Source: Euglena gracilis (Eukaryota > Euglenida > Euglenophyceae > Euglenales). Taken from it: a stretch of DNA of 64,000 nucleotides. The first letter of the stretch is position 1; every line of letters begins with the position of its first letter. Location: NCBI GenBank assembly GCA_039621445.1, contig CP154956.1, positions 29,766,667 through 29,830,666 of the forward strand. The letters are read 5' to 3'. Below are positions 51,686-61,897 of the stretch, in pieces. The translations under genes and the position numbers were made by a program. The notes below the pieces were generated by a model. It did not search any database. It was not told the DNA's origin and saw nothing but the letters and a program-made list of their open reading frames with translations.

Positions 51686-52860
51686 AATAAGGGGGAAAGG
51701 GAGGTGGAAAAGGGCCTGGAGTGGTTGCCTGGGGAGGGGGAGGTCCCATTCTATGCCCCTTCACAGATGCAGGTGGACCCCATCACAGGGCTGAGGCCCT
51801 GGGAAAAATGACGGGAGTTTCCTCGTCATCGGTTTCATTTTTTTATTTCTCCCCTGAAGTTTTCATTCACCACCACACCCTGGTTTGGGTGAGGCTGGTG
51901 TGGGCAATCGAGGACATTTCATTGCCCCTGTTGATTTTTTAGCCATTTTCCATTGAACTCCCGTGAAAGGATTTCAAGGGTGAATGAAGGATTCTCGTGG
52001 CTAGGGGGAAACTAGCCGGGAACCTTATTTTTTTTGCACGGGTGGGTGTTTTCCAAGCAAAGGATCCCACCCCGGAACGGGAAGGGATATAGCCAACAAC
52101 AACAAAAGCAAAACGTTGAATGAGTGCATGATTGCCACCCGTTTTGTTTATGTTGTTGTGGGTGGATTCCGGTTTGGAAGTTTCACCAAAAATTCTTAAC
52201 AAGGACAAACCACCGGAAGCACAACCGAGGGTTTGTTCTTTTGACAGCCTCCTCCACGTATTGGAGGGGGGGGGTAATTGGCAATGTGGATTTGAGATTG
52301 CCCTGTCGGTTTGGCTGGGCTAAGCCACATTGCTAAATTTTCAAGTGGGGGAAGGAACCCCCCCCATAACGGTGTGCATGGTTTGCCACCACACTAAGGG
52401 GAGGCAAACCGGTACCCAAGGAAGACGCCGAAGCCCAACACCCCGAACTTCGACGAGGCGTTTGGTCTGGCAACCATCACTATCCGTTTCGTTCACCTAC
52501 TCAGGACGGATTATCAATTTGAAGTCTGGGACTCTGAATTGGATGAACTGAAGACGGAGTTCAAACTATTTCAAGGAGTTGCTTTCTGGTATCGGTGTAC
52601 GAGGAGCACGTGGAGTGAGCACGTGGAGATGGTAATTTTGCCGTTCTACCCATGCCGCTAGCCATCCTGACCTCGACACCACACACTTTTTGTTTGCGCC
52701 CACAGTCATGAAAGAGGAATCTGTGATTTTTCATTTCTCCCCTCTCACGGGTCGGTGGCACTCGTGGTGGGGGGTCCCTTTCTCCAATCGGTTTGATTGG
52801 GTTGTACAATCATACCCCCCACCTTTGGGCAAGTGGAGCCCGAAACCCCGGTCGGCTTGA
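51686..52860 (+). other. chromovirus 3' non-coding region
   Basis: About 1.2 kb between the Pol stop and the G-tract array. Short frames exist but none has domain support or an obvious start. No envelope-like gene is seen. Confidence 0.6.
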
Positions 52861-53230
52861 TCGGGGGGGGGGGGGGCTATGTTATTTCTTCCAAAAAAAG
52901 TAGTGAATTGTCTTCTTCAACCTCCCCGCCGGGGGGGGGGCAAGGCAAGCACTCCCTTTGCCTGGGGGGGGGGGCGGTTGCCCAAGGCTTTCCCCTCGGG
53001 GGGGGGGGGCAAGGCAAGCCCTCCCTTTGCCCGGGGGGGGGGGGGTTGCCCAAGGCTTTCCCCTCGGGGGGGGGGGGCAAGTCAAGCCCACCTCTCGCCG
53101 GGGGGGGGGCAATCATTTCCCCAAGTCTTTCCCCTCGGGGGGGGGGGGGCAAGTCAAGCCCTCCTCTCACCGGGGGGGGGGGCAAGCTCTTCCCCAAGGC
53201 CTTCCCCTCGGGGGGGGGGGGGGGGGGCTG
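52861..53230 (+). repeat. G-tract array in the chromovirus 3' region
   Basis: About ten poly-G runs of 9-20 nt are spaced every ~35 nt by GCAAGGCAAGCCCTCCC or TTGCCCAAGGCTTTCCC-like spacers (composite unit ~73 bp). More isolated G runs follow at 53303, 53391 and 53551. Because the plus strand is the RNA sense, the genomic RNA could form G-quadruplexes here. The long frames across it are a by-product of the repeat. Confidence 0.85.
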
Positions 53231-53577
53231 ATTTTCATCTATCACCGAAAGGATTTTTGGTGATAATGGACCCTCCATTCCCTTCACGGTTGGGAATACC
53301 GTGGGGGGGGGCTGATTTTTATCCATTCAAGAAAGGATTTTTTTTGAGTGGTGTTGGGCCCCCATTTCCTTTCACGGTGGTGAGAACCGTGGGGGGGGGG
53401 CTCGGTGTGGTGGAACGGGATCTATGGGTTATAGATTCCTCCTCACCGTTACGCCACCGCCTATTCACGTTGCCGAACAATGTTGTCGCAATTGCGTTGC
53501 AAAAATTCAAAGTGTCTTTCATTCCCACCCCAAGGAAAGCGAGAAGGAGGGGGGGTGAAACCCCCGACTTTCGTCGC

Positions 53578-53588
53578 AAGGGGGGGAG
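53578..53588 (+). promoter_or_regulatory. polypurine tract
   Basis: AAGGGGGGAG-type purine run abuts the TG of the 3' LTR, the expected position for plus-strand primer formation. Confidence 0.85.
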
Positions 53589-54695
53589 TGACGACCTTTT
53601 GAGGTCGACCGCCGGGCGGCGGAGTTTTTCCCTTTTAGAAGGCCTTTTGAGGGCGGTTTTGCTCTAATTTTAAGGCTTTCTAAAGATTTCCATTAAAATT
53701 CCCTCTCCTAGGGCGCCCATGGTTTGGTTGTGCAAGGAGAGAGATTGAGTGATGCTAGGTATTCCCAAAGGGTGATTTTGGGTCTATTTAGCATATTTTT
53801 AAGCCTTTTATGCATTTTTCCTTTGGTTTTAAGGGAAAATGTTGGATTTGGTGAGAGCGCTTGCAAGCGCTTGGAACAGAATTTTAAGAGATTGGCGCCT
53901 GAGTTCCTGGAGTTTTTGCAGGGGTTTGCAAGGCTCAATAATGATGGAATTCAGCATAATTTATCAAAATCAAGGGGGGAAACCTTGATTTTGACTTGGA
54001 TTGGTTGATTTTGATGCAATGGGCTAGGATTTGGGATTTGAGAGCGCTTAGGAATCAGCGCACTCAATCCTAAATTTAACTGCCCATCAAGGGCATCAAA
54101 ATCATTTTCTTTTCACAGGGTTTTCCTCTTCACTTGTTTCACCATTGCATTTGTTGTGTCAATTACAACCAATTACATTCAATCATTGAACTTGGATTTA
54201 CAATTGGAATTGCAAATGGAAAGACAAGAAATCAATCAAGAAAGCTCAATTGAAGAAGGTGAGGTTTGTCTTCCCCCCACCTCATCTGTGGGAAAAGGGG
54301 CAGGGGGGTGGGTCTCTTCAACTCAGGCAACCACAGGCCATTTTTCACCCCAAACCCCCCTTTTTGGCCCAGAAACTGTGAGAAATGACACCCAGGGGGG
54401 GGGTGTTGGCTCTCACTGGTTCAGCTGAGCAGGGAGGGGTTGAAACCCCAAAGGCACCCCCCTTGGAGATCCCAGTGACACCCCCCTCAGGGGTCGGGGA
54501 GGGTCCACTGGGAAGTTCCTCCTTGGAAATGATGGCCCAGTTTCGGCCACAGGGGGGGCCAGAATGGGAAAAAATTTCCGACACAAGTCGGCTCGAGGAG
54601 CCAAAAAACGATCCTACGCCGGAAACTGGCCCGGGGCGGGGGTTTCCGCTTCACCCCAGCGCTGCCGGGGGACATGGCAGCACGGGTGTGAAACA
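53589..54695 (+). repeat. 3' LTR (1107 bp)
   Basis: TG..CA copy of the 5' LTR. Visible differences are four substitutions plus one extra G in the poly-G run near 54398, which shifts the Gag frame in this copy and ends it at 54428. The LTR-borne Gag start is therefore intact only in the 5' LTR. It is followed by the GGGT duplication. Confidence 0.95.
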
Positions 54696-55260
54696 GGGTC
54701 CACTGTCAGGGGTTTCCCCCAGAGTGTCATTGGAATTGACATCCTCTGCAGCTTTGGGAGAAAGCACAGAGCCAAACACAGGGTTTTTAAGCAAAATGTC
54801 TCACCAGCCTTTTTAATGTTTTTGCTGAAATCTCCAGGGTCCACTGCTGTGTTTTTCTCCTGGGTTTGCCCTTGTGGGAAAATCTTCTGCAGCATTTTGG
54901 GAAAGCACAAAGCCAAACCCAAGATTTGGAAGCACAATGTCTGCAAATTTGGTCACCAAATCTTGATCAAGATGTCGATGTGCTGCTGCTGCTGTCGCTG
55001 CTTCTCCTGAGGCTGGCTCTCCCAGGGCTTGGGCCACCGATCTTGTTCAAGATGTCGATGTGCTGCTGCTGTTGCTGCTTCTCCTGGGGCTGGATCTCCC
55101 AGGGCTTGCGCCACCGATGTCGAAGTCGATGTCACAGATGCTGCAGCAGCTGGGTGGCTGAATCTCACCCTGCTTCTCCTGGGGCAGGAACTCCCAGGGC
55201 TGAAATCACAGCTGTCGATGTTGCTGCTGCTGGGTGGCTGAATCTCACCCTGCTGCAAGA
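54696..55260. repeat. two minisatellites flanking the chromovirus
   Basis: 54696-54958: two diverged ~140-bp units starting GGGTCCACTG, with CTGCAGC.TTTGGGA and AAAGCACA. 54959-55115: two ~78-bp units of GATGTCGATGTGCTGCTGCT plus TCTCCCAGGGCTTG, followed by partial copies to 55258 (GGGTGGCTGAATCTCACCCT twice). The chromovirus inserted at a GGGT in the first array: the 5' flank ATCTCCAGGGT equals the unit junction at 54827-54839. Confidence 0.75.
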
Positions 55261-55429
55261 CTTCTCACAGTAGTCAGTCAAAACCACACTTTCAACCTTG
55301 GGGTTGCTTGCTGCTCGCAGTTGTCCTTCTGAAATTCAGACCCCACTCGGGGCTTTCAGGCCATGAGCACGTGTGGAGACGAAAAAAAATAGACACTGAA
55401 GGAGAAGTAAAATGTCTTTGGGTGGAATC

Positions 55430-55495
55430 ACGGTGGTGGGGCGAACCAAATCCACCGACCAGTGGCACATCCTACTTGATTTGAAGGTCCGCAGG
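55430..55495. repeat. ~60-bp direct repeat, copy 1 (copy 2 at 56205-56265)
   Basis: GGTGGTGGGGCGAACC, ATCCACCGACCAGTGGCACA and the following CCTACT are shared with 56205-56265, with a few differences. The copies are 775 bp apart and bracket a TIR element, a (GT)n tract and a LINE fragment. Origin unknown. Confidence 0.65.
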
Positions 55496-55518
55496 CGGTT
55501 ATGATAATTTACAGATGG

Positions 55519-55697
55519 GGTACCCCCCCCCCCATATTGTCCCACCGACCTCTCCCCCGGAGGCCCGAAGGGACAATATGGGGGGGGGACAATATGGGGG
55601 TACCAAAGGAAATTTCATTGACCGAGCCAAAAAAACCCCTCGTCGGCCGGGCCGAGGGACAATATGGGGGGGGACAATATGGGGGGGGGGTGGTATA
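55519..55697. mobile_element. small MITE, ACAATATGGGGG word family
   Basis: Left TACCCCCCCCCCCCATATTG and right ACAATATGG plus poly-G and TGGTA are inverted repeats. Two further GGGACAATATGGGGG words lie inside. No target duplication was found. Confidence 0.55.
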
Positions 55698-55862
55698 GGA
55701 TGGCGAGTGGAAAATGGGCTAGGCCCACCTTCAATAAGTTGCGCGAGGGTAGAGGGGCGAGGGGGAGCGGGGAGCTCAGGGGAATGGCAGTGCTGGAATG
55801 TAGAGGGTCGGGGGCAGGGCAGCGGTACGTGTCTTGACGGGGAGAGTGGCGGTGGGTCGTGG

Positions 55863-55897
<35 letters not shown>

Positions 55898-55916
55898 TGG
55901 TGTGTGTGTGTGTGTT
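55863..55916. repeat. (GT)n microsatellite
   Basis: About 16 GT units, a short CTTGG interruption, then further GT units. Confidence 0.9.
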
Positions 55917-55920
55917 TTTT

Positions 55921-56190
55921 TTACCGGAGAATGTGCTTGGGTTGAAGGAGATGGAAGACTTCGCGTAATAGGGCGATTGCGACGTTCTGGTAGATCTCCG
56001 CCTCCTTTAATTCTCGTTCCGCCCCCTGTTGCCAGGACGAGGCGCGTTTCGCCACCCGGCTCAGGGTTTTGGCTGTCTCGGGCCCCATGCCCCCCCACGT
56101 TCCCAGGGCAAAGGGCGTGAAGCCCCAGCCTGCTTGCTGGCTTGGGATGTTGTACTTCTGCTTTTTAGGCTCCTCCCTTCTAGGAACGAA
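55921..56190 (-). pseudogene. RLE-type LINE C-terminal fragment
   Basis: The minus frame reads KKQKYNIPSQQAGWGFTPFA and then GTWGGMGPETAKTLSRVA, ending at a stop at 55921-55923. It matches the end of the LINE at 29124-30731 (AAGWLFSPLSFHPWSGLGP). About 90 codons, truncated upstream by the 56205 repeat. Confidence 0.7.
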
Positions 56191-56436
56191 TTTTTGGTGT
56201 TCACAACCGGTGGTGGGGCGAACCGAATCCACCGACCAGTGGCACAGCCTACTGGATTTGAGTGTTCGAGGGTGCGAGGCTATATACAACGAAGGAGCGT
56301 GGGTCGAGCGGTGAGAGCAAGGGCAAAGCCCAAGCAGAGAGTGATGATGGGTGGAGAGGTGTGAAGTGTGCATGCGCGGTGGTGTTCTCCGGCTTTGTGG
56401 CTCCGGAAAGCTGGTGCAACGGGGAGCATTTTCACC

Positions 56437-58914
56437 TTATGAGTTCAGGATCATACGATCTGTGGCTCTTTCGGCCAACCGCAGCTGCCGTGCAACTGCA
56501 CGGGCCAGGGTGATGGCCAGGTTTTCGGTCAATTCCTGAAGTTTTCGTTGTTTGGCTGTTCCAGAATATGAATTGGTCGCGAGGCGTAAGACATCGCGTA
56601 GCAGTTTGGAGGCTGCCGGTCCTGTGCAACCCCAGGGGTTAAATGCAGCCCCGATGTACTCCCACTGGTGGCGGGCGCACCGTTCTTCAGCTTGTGTTCT
56701 CTTGTGCATTTCAGCGTCTGGTAAAGTGCGCTGAACTCGGGTCAAGTTCAGAGGCCACCGTGATGGGGCCAGCGGGTGTTCAATGGTGACATCCACAGCG
56801 AGATGCTTCCATTTGTTCCACCCCAGGAGAAGGAGATCAGCGTCACGGGTGCCACCCTCGCATCCCTGTTCTTTGCGAAGAGTGATGCCGGAGCGCTGGC
56901 ACAGGTCAAAAATGGCGTCACGAACACAGTTGTGCCTTTCTGTTATGCCATTCCTTCTGCAAGCCAGGAGGTGATCGCCAAATGGATCGACTGCCTCAGC
57001 ACACAGGGGGCACAGGAGCATGTCCGTTGTTGGGATCAGGGGTAAGCCAGTCCAGAAGCGTAGAAGCAGTCTGTATTCGTCCGGAGCCAGGACGGTATTC
57101 ACCGACCTGGATGGTAAGACGGTCATCCAATTTTGAAGGAAGGTAGAGGATTGAACGAGGCCTGGCAATGTCCCGAAGAGGTGCACCCTCCTCCAAAGTT
57201 GCCACGCGCACGGCGTGGAAACGTTCGGCCCACCACGATTGAGTGGAGTGATCTGGGGTGGAACAGGCCTAGGAAGAAGGGTTGGCGATCCAGGAAGCCA
57301 ATGGTTCGCTGTGTGGGCCTCCCTTCTCTTCAGGAAGGATCTCCACCGTTCGCGGGTGGCAGTGTGTTCACTCGCCTGCCATCCGTGGCACACGGTGACA
57401 TCCAGCGCTGTCGGCTTCCCGTCAGACCAACAGTCTAGGAGGAGGTCGGCCGGGCGGAGGTGGCTATCTCGGGCCGTTGGCAGGGAAACCTCCTTCTGTA
57501 CCCGCTGTCCGCTGTTGGACAAGGTTTTAAACAGTGCGTCCTGAATAGCGTTGTGGCGGGTGGCGAAGTTATTCCGCCGACAGCAAAGGAGGTGGTCACC
57601 CTCCTTGTCCAGGGGCTGGTTGCATCCCGTGCATGGTTGGCTGACGTCGTTCAGCACCGGGAGACCCAGCCACCACTTCAACCCCAAGGTGTACTCCTCA
57701 CTGGAGAAAGTGGTGTGGGAGTTGTTTGAGGGGGTTGCTGCCATCCAGCCGTGCCCGAAACCTGTGGCCTGTTCGAGGAGGCGGTTCTGGTCCCGGGGCC
57801 GAGCCTGGTCCACCAGGTCATCCATCGTCTTCTTGCCCAGCTCGTGATTCCACCATTTCTGTTTCCGGGCTTCTGGGTCCGCAGACGCGATACGTTGAGG
57901 GTTGCTGAGGAAGGCGGTGACCGTGGCGTGATTCGCCCCTAGCCTGCCCCTGAGTTCGTCCAGGACAGGCGTAACGAGGGAGGGCTGTGGGGAGGTTGCG
58001 TAGCCGGGAACACCAACCCGTCGTGCCCCATCAGAGTAGAAGTCTGCAAGGCAGGAAATCCTTGCTGCAGGCTGTGTGAAGGTTGGGATGCGGAGGCCGC
58101 AGCCGCCACTTGACAAGGGCAGGGAAGCCTGGGCCCGCTGTTGTGTAACATTTCCTATCATCAGCAACATGATTTGCACCAGCAGCTGTCGCAGCAGGTC
58201 GGTGGGGAGCTGCAGCCCTTGGGGGGGGTTGGTACACCCCTCCCCCCCCCCCGTCTCCGAGGGCCTCGCCACGCCATTTACCCCCCCTACCCCCCCCCTA
58301 GCCGGACCCCCTCGCCACGCCACCGGCGATTTTCGCGTTTTTTTGAACGAAAATTTTGTTGGAAAACCATGGTACACCCCTCCCCCCCCCCTGGTCGCCG
58401 ACCCCCTCGCCACGCCATTTACCCCCCTCCCCCCCCCTATTCGGACCCCCTCGCCACGGCGTACCAACCCCCCTTGGTGGTTGTTGGCTGTGGCACTGGC
58501 ACTCATGGTGGGGATGGTCATGCCCATTTGGGTCCCCATTTGGCTTCCCATTTGTGGCCCCATTTGGGGCTGCAGCTGTTGCTGTTGCTGTTGGTGCTGG
58601 GCAGTCCTTCCAGGCATCCCCTGGGGATTTAAATGTGTGATGTGTGAGTGGTGGTGTGGGTGTGTGTGTGGGGGACAGGGGAGAGGTAAGGGCTGCTCAG
58701 GCTGCTGCTGTTGCTGGTGGCGGAGGTGGCGGGGGATGTACTTGTTCTGGTGCTTTTGTCTGAGGTAGTCTTCATAATCTTCTTTTTCTTGTCTTTTTCT
58801 TTTTCCTGGTCGACCTTCCTCCACCTTGTCGGCCAGGTGTGGAAGCTGCCCCTGCAGCTCGCTTCGCTCGGAGCCCCCCCTCTTGATGACCTTCCCCCTA
58901 GACTCCACCGCCAC
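56437..58914 (-). pseudogene. chimeric LINE-derived ORF with two RLE domains
   Basis: One open frame of 825 codons with no ATG at its beginning (it opens with GTG); I infer a fusion of several pieces. Residues 1-145: basic and Gln/Pro/His-rich, with QMG repeats, origin unknown. Residues ~146-225: translation of an inserted G/C-tract foldback. Residues ~226-540: LINE thumb (PLSSGGCGLRIPTF) and a first RLE: CTGC..GDHLLCC, RHNAIQD, RPADLLLD..ALDVTV. Residues ~560-825: a second thumb end and RLE: CPLC..GDHLLACRR, RHNCVRD, TRDADLLL..LAVDVTI, then the usual C-terminus. The first RLE lacks its C-terminal tail. The long open frame across fused pieces is unusual; expression is unknown. Confidence 0.65.
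58217..58477. mobile_element. foldback insertion, CTCGCCACGCCATTTACC word family
   Basis: CCTTGGGGGGGGTTGGTAC at the left mirrors GTACCAACCCCCCTTGG at the right. The interior repeats CCCCTCGCCACGCCAT between poly-C tracts. It sits inside the minus-strand chimeric ORF without breaking the frame. Confidence 0.6.
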
Positions 58915-61243
58915 GCTCCGTGGGTCGGCGATCGAGGAGATTGCCGCCCTTGTCGTCTTCCTCCCCCTGGCGCCCGCCCCGCCTGCCCGGTGGTCTCTCA
59001 GCCGGAGGGCCCGTAACCGGCGGCAGCACGCACTACACGGAAACCCCCCGGCTGAGCAGCGGCGACCCCCACGCGGCGGCCGTCAGCCGGAGCTCAACCA
59101 GCGGCAGCTACAAGAGTTACAGGAGGCGAGGACGCTGCGCGCTGCGGGATGGACAATACCGGCTTCGGTGGAGGACACGTCCCTTGTGCGGGTGTACGAC
59201 ACCCGCCTCTCGGTGGACTGGTTGCGCGACGTGGCCGTGGAGGTACGGCTCATCGACGACCCGGACACGGTCGTGGTGGTGGTGGGCGATTTTGCCTCCC
59301 AGGCAGACATCTGTGATGCATCAGCGCTCGCACCGGCGGTACCGCGGAGGTGGGGCCAGCGCCCCTCCCACATCATCATCCCGCCGCGGGAGCACCTCGG
59401 CGTCTGGATCCAGCGGCTGCGCAGTCAGCTCGATTTGGAGGACCCTTCCACCGTGTACAGCATCGCCGCGGTGGTGGACCGGGACAGCTGTCCCCAGGTG
59501 CTCAACGCCATGGCCCTGCGTCGGCTCCTTCCCGCGGCTGGCCCGCTCTTCGATGACCGGCGGGTATCCGTGGAGGCGGTGGCGGTAGCCGAGCGGCCAC
59601 CCCTCTTGCGCGTGCCCGCCTCTGAACGTCGGCTGCCCCCGGAGGAGTGGGAGAGGGCTTTCCTCGCCCGCAACAAGGTCCTCATGCTGGTGCATGTCCG
59701 GCGCCTGCCTCAGGCCATTCCGGCCACGGCTGATCCACTGACGCCAACGGGAAGGTGGATCCGCGGCTCGTTACCGGATCCGGAGCCCAACCACCTCGAG
59801 CTCCTCCGGGTGGAATTTGAGCTGCCCCCGGCGACGCGGCAACGCAACGCGGAGCGGGAGCTGCGGCGCGCGCTGTCGAAGGTGGCGGGCGCGGTGGGGG
59901 TGGTCTTCGGCCCCGCTCACCAGCTGCGGGGCATCCAGCCCACCCATGGCGGAGTACTAGCCCTGCTGGCCGTACCGCGGCCGGAGGCGCTGCGCTGGTT
60001 GAAGGGAAGCGGCTGTGGAGGCCTCTTCGTGAGACCCTTCTGGACCCGCGATACGTGTCCTTCACTTCAGCGGCAGCAGTTCAATCTGTTGTACCTCAAG
60101 AACAGGCGTGCGGAGGCTGCTCGGTTGTGGGATGCCCTCCACGACCTGCAAGGGGTGGTCGGCCTGCTGCCGGCCGAGAAGGACATCGCCGTGCGCATCA
60201 GTGCGGCCTCGGGAGCGCCGGCGGATGAGGTGCAGGCCCGCGTCCGGGTTGCCCTCCAAGATCCCCAGGCGGCTGTACGACAACAGGTGCCAGGTGCGGT
60301 GTGGTGGAGGCTGAGGCCGCTGTCCGACGCCGACCTCTTCCGCGTGCGGGACCTCATCGCCCTGACTGGTCTGTCCCCGCTGCGCGACGAAGTGCGATTC
60401 GGTGGGGCGGGGCAATTCCGGCGCGTCGCCTTCTTCCAAGCCACGGGGCGGCCCACACGCTCCTCCCTCGACGACGGTGGCTGGGGCCGTTCTACGTGCT
60501 CCGCCGTGCTAACTCGCGCCGACCCCCCTCCCCGCCGGCAGCCCACGTCTTCGACATCCCCCCCTTCAGCCGCCTCCCGCCCACCACCCAGAGACCTTCC
60601 CGCCTCCGCGATCTGGGGCGGCCCGCGACTTCACTCCACAGCTTCAGCCCGCCCGCCGCCAAACTCGCTCCTTCCGCAGCCAGCCCCCCCGCCCGCAGCG
60701 CCGGCCGCCCTCGTCTCCCGCGCCACGGCACGCGCCGCTCGGCGCCAGCAGCCCGCCCCCCTTCCGCAGCCGCCCAACCCCCGTGGATTCACGGCTTCTC
60801 CCGCCCCGACCGCTTCGGCCCCCGGCATCGCGGACTTGGTGGCAGAGCTGCGCAGTATGCGGCAGGCCCTTGACCGGCAGGCGGTGGAACTTGCAGAACT
60901 CCGCCGGCAAAATGCCGAGCTCCGACGTCAGCTTGCGGCCACCCGCCCTGCCACGCGCGTCAACCTCTTCCAGCATCAACCTTACGCGTCCCCGAACCCC
61001 GCCCCTGCCCACCTGCCTCACGAGACCCTCTTGAGCCAGGACGAGCGCATCGCCGCCGCCTTGCATGTCCCCGAGCCCGCGGCTGCCGCGCGCCCCGCCA
61101 CCCCACCCACGGACATCGTCATGCGGGTGGATGACAGCGATGCTCGAGGCCGTGCCCGCGACATCGGCGAGGTCACCCCCGAGAAGCCGGCCGCAAAGAA
61201 GCCCCTGCGCGCCGCCTCGGTGGATGTCAGCCGCCATGTCTAG
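58886..61243 (+). CDS. LINE ORF1 (coiled-coil protein)
   Basis: First ATG of a GC-rich open frame of 785 codons. The N-terminal half is of mixed composition without a domain I recognise (TVVVVVGDFASQADIC, IIIPPREHLGVWIQRL). Residues ~540-640 are Pro/Ser/Ala-rich; residues ~648-690 form a clear heptad coiled coil (LVAELRSMRQAL..ELRRQLA). It precedes an endonuclease/RT ORF, so it is the ORF1 protein, presumably binding element RNA. No zinc knuckle is seen. The stop TAG 61241-61243 overlaps the ORF2 ATG at 61236. A poly-Pro stretch near 60500-60700 is open in two frames, so a compensated frameshift there is possible. Confidence 0.7.
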   Translation: MTFPLDSTATLRGSAIEEIAALVVFLPLAPAPPARWSLSRRARNRRQHALHGNPPAEQRRPPRGGRQPELNQRQLQELQEARTLRAAGWTIPASVEDTSLVRVYDTRLSVDWLRDVAVEVRLIDDPDTVVVVVGDFASQADICDASALAPAVPRRWGQRPSHIIIPPREHLGVWIQRLRSQLDLEDPSTVYSIAAVVDRDSCPQVLNAMALRRLLPAAGPLFDDRRVSVEAVAVAERPPLLRVPASERRLPPEEWERAFLARNKVLMLVHVRRLPQAIPATADPLTPTGRWIRGSLPDPEPNHLELLRVEFELPPATRQRNAERELRRALSKVAGAVGVVFGPAHQLRGIQPTHGGVLALLAVPRPEALRWLKGSGCGGLFVRPFWTRDTCPSLQRQQFNLLYLKNRRAEAARLWDALHDLQGVVGLLPAEKDIAVRISAASGAPADEVQARVRVALQDPQAAVRQQVPGAVWWRLRPLSDADLFRVRDLIALTGLSPLRDEVRFGGAGQFRRVAFFQATGRPTRSSLDDGGWGRSTCSAVLTRADPPPRRQPTSSTSPPSAASRPPPRDLPASAIWGGPRLHSTASARPPPNSLLPQPAPPPAAPAALVSRATARAARRQQPAPLPQPPNPRGFTASPAPTASAPGIADLVAELRSMRQALDRQAVELAELRRQNAELRRQLAATRPATRVNLFQHQPYASPNPAPAHLPHETLLSQDERIAAALHVPEPAAAARPATPPTDIVMRVDDSDARGRARDIGEVTPEKPAAKKPLRAASVDVSRHV

Positions 61244-61584
61244 CATGGCCGCGTTGGGGGCTCTTGCCCCCACCGGAGGAGTCCAGGCTCCCGTCCTGCG
61301 GATCGGGACCTGGAATATGTCCCATTGGACGCCAGCAAAGGTGTCCGCCGTCGCCGCCCTCTCGTTCGACATCCTCGCCGTCCAAGAAACCCATCTGGCG
61401 GCCGTCCTCGTGGAGCGCGCGCACACCACCGTCCGGCACCTCGACCTGCTCCACCATGGCCGCCCTGCTCCCCCGCTGGCGCACTCCGAGCATGGTCGCT
61501 CCGTCGGCGTCGGCTTCCTTTGCCGCCGGGGCCTCCCCATATCCCCCGTCGTCCCCCAGTTCCCCGTGTGGTGCCGCCTCTCCC
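61236..61584 (+). pseudogene. LINE ORF2, EEP endonuclease N-terminal half
   Basis: Reads RIGTWNMSHWTPAKV and FDILAVQETHL, the Asn- and Glu-bearing motifs of the exonuclease-endonuclease-phosphatase fold. It is broken at 61584 by a MITE. Confidence 0.85.
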
Positions 61585-61897
61585 CAGGGCGGTCCATAAG
61601 GGACGGGAAGTTTTTTTTTTTTTTTTCGTTAAGGACCGCCCCTTAAGGACCGCCCCCCCGACCAAGGATCGACCGGGACTTGAACGGGGGTCGAAAACCA
61701 AAAAGTCGAAAAACGCATTTTTTGACGCTATGGGCGGATGGGCGATGTTCCAAAAGTGCCAGGAATCACTTTTTTCCCCGAAGTCGACCCGTTTCGGGCA
61801 AAATACGGCCACTTTTCGGTCATGGATTTTCAAAAAAATTTCTCGGCTGTGCCGGGACGGGATTTTTTTTTTTTTTTTTTGCTTAAGGACCGCCCTG
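61585..61897. mobile_element. hAT-like MITE in the endonuclease gene, TSD CCTCTCCC
   Basis: Ends CAGGGCGGTCCATAAG and CTTAAGGACCGCCCTG are inverted repeats with one mismatch. Exact 8-bp duplications CCTCTCCC lie at 61577-61584 and 61898-61905. Two GGGACGGGA-plus-poly-T blocks (T15-18) and three TTAAGGACCGCCC copies are inside. 313 bp, non-coding. Removing it rejoins the endonuclease. Confidence 0.9.

Larger units (their letters stand above)
41599..54695 (+). mobile_element. complete Ty3/gypsy chromovirus carrying a C5-methyltransferase-like gene
   Basis: 13.1-kb LTR retrotransposon with LTRs 41599-42704 and 53589-54695 (TG..CA), putative PBS directly after the 5' LTR, PPT directly before the 3' LTR, and a 4-bp duplication GGGT at 41595-41598 and 54696-54699. 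The LTRs differ at only about four bases and one poly-G length change, so insertion is recent. Order: Gag, TAG, C5-MTase-like domain, protease, RT-RNase H-integrase-chromodomain, then a 1.9-kb non-coding tail with a G-tract array. RT before RNase H before integrase plus a chromodomain places it in the chromoviruses. All catalytic motifs look intact. Confidence 0.95.

Noticed and set aside
52797-53667. Long Gly/Pro-rich open frames in the chromovirus 3' region.
   Set aside because: They are translations of the G-tract repeat with no start context or domain; three frames are open together.
54156-54816. A second gag gene after the 3' LTR.
   Set aside because: It is the 3' LTR copy of the Gag start, frameshifted by one G, then running into flanking minisatellite.
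61610-61880. A tRNA-derived SINE, suggested by poly-T tracts and a GGACTTGAACG box-B-like sequence.
   Set aside because: Perfect CAGGGCGGTCC inverted ends and an exact 8-bp duplication identify a hAT-like MITE; no tRNA fold is visible.
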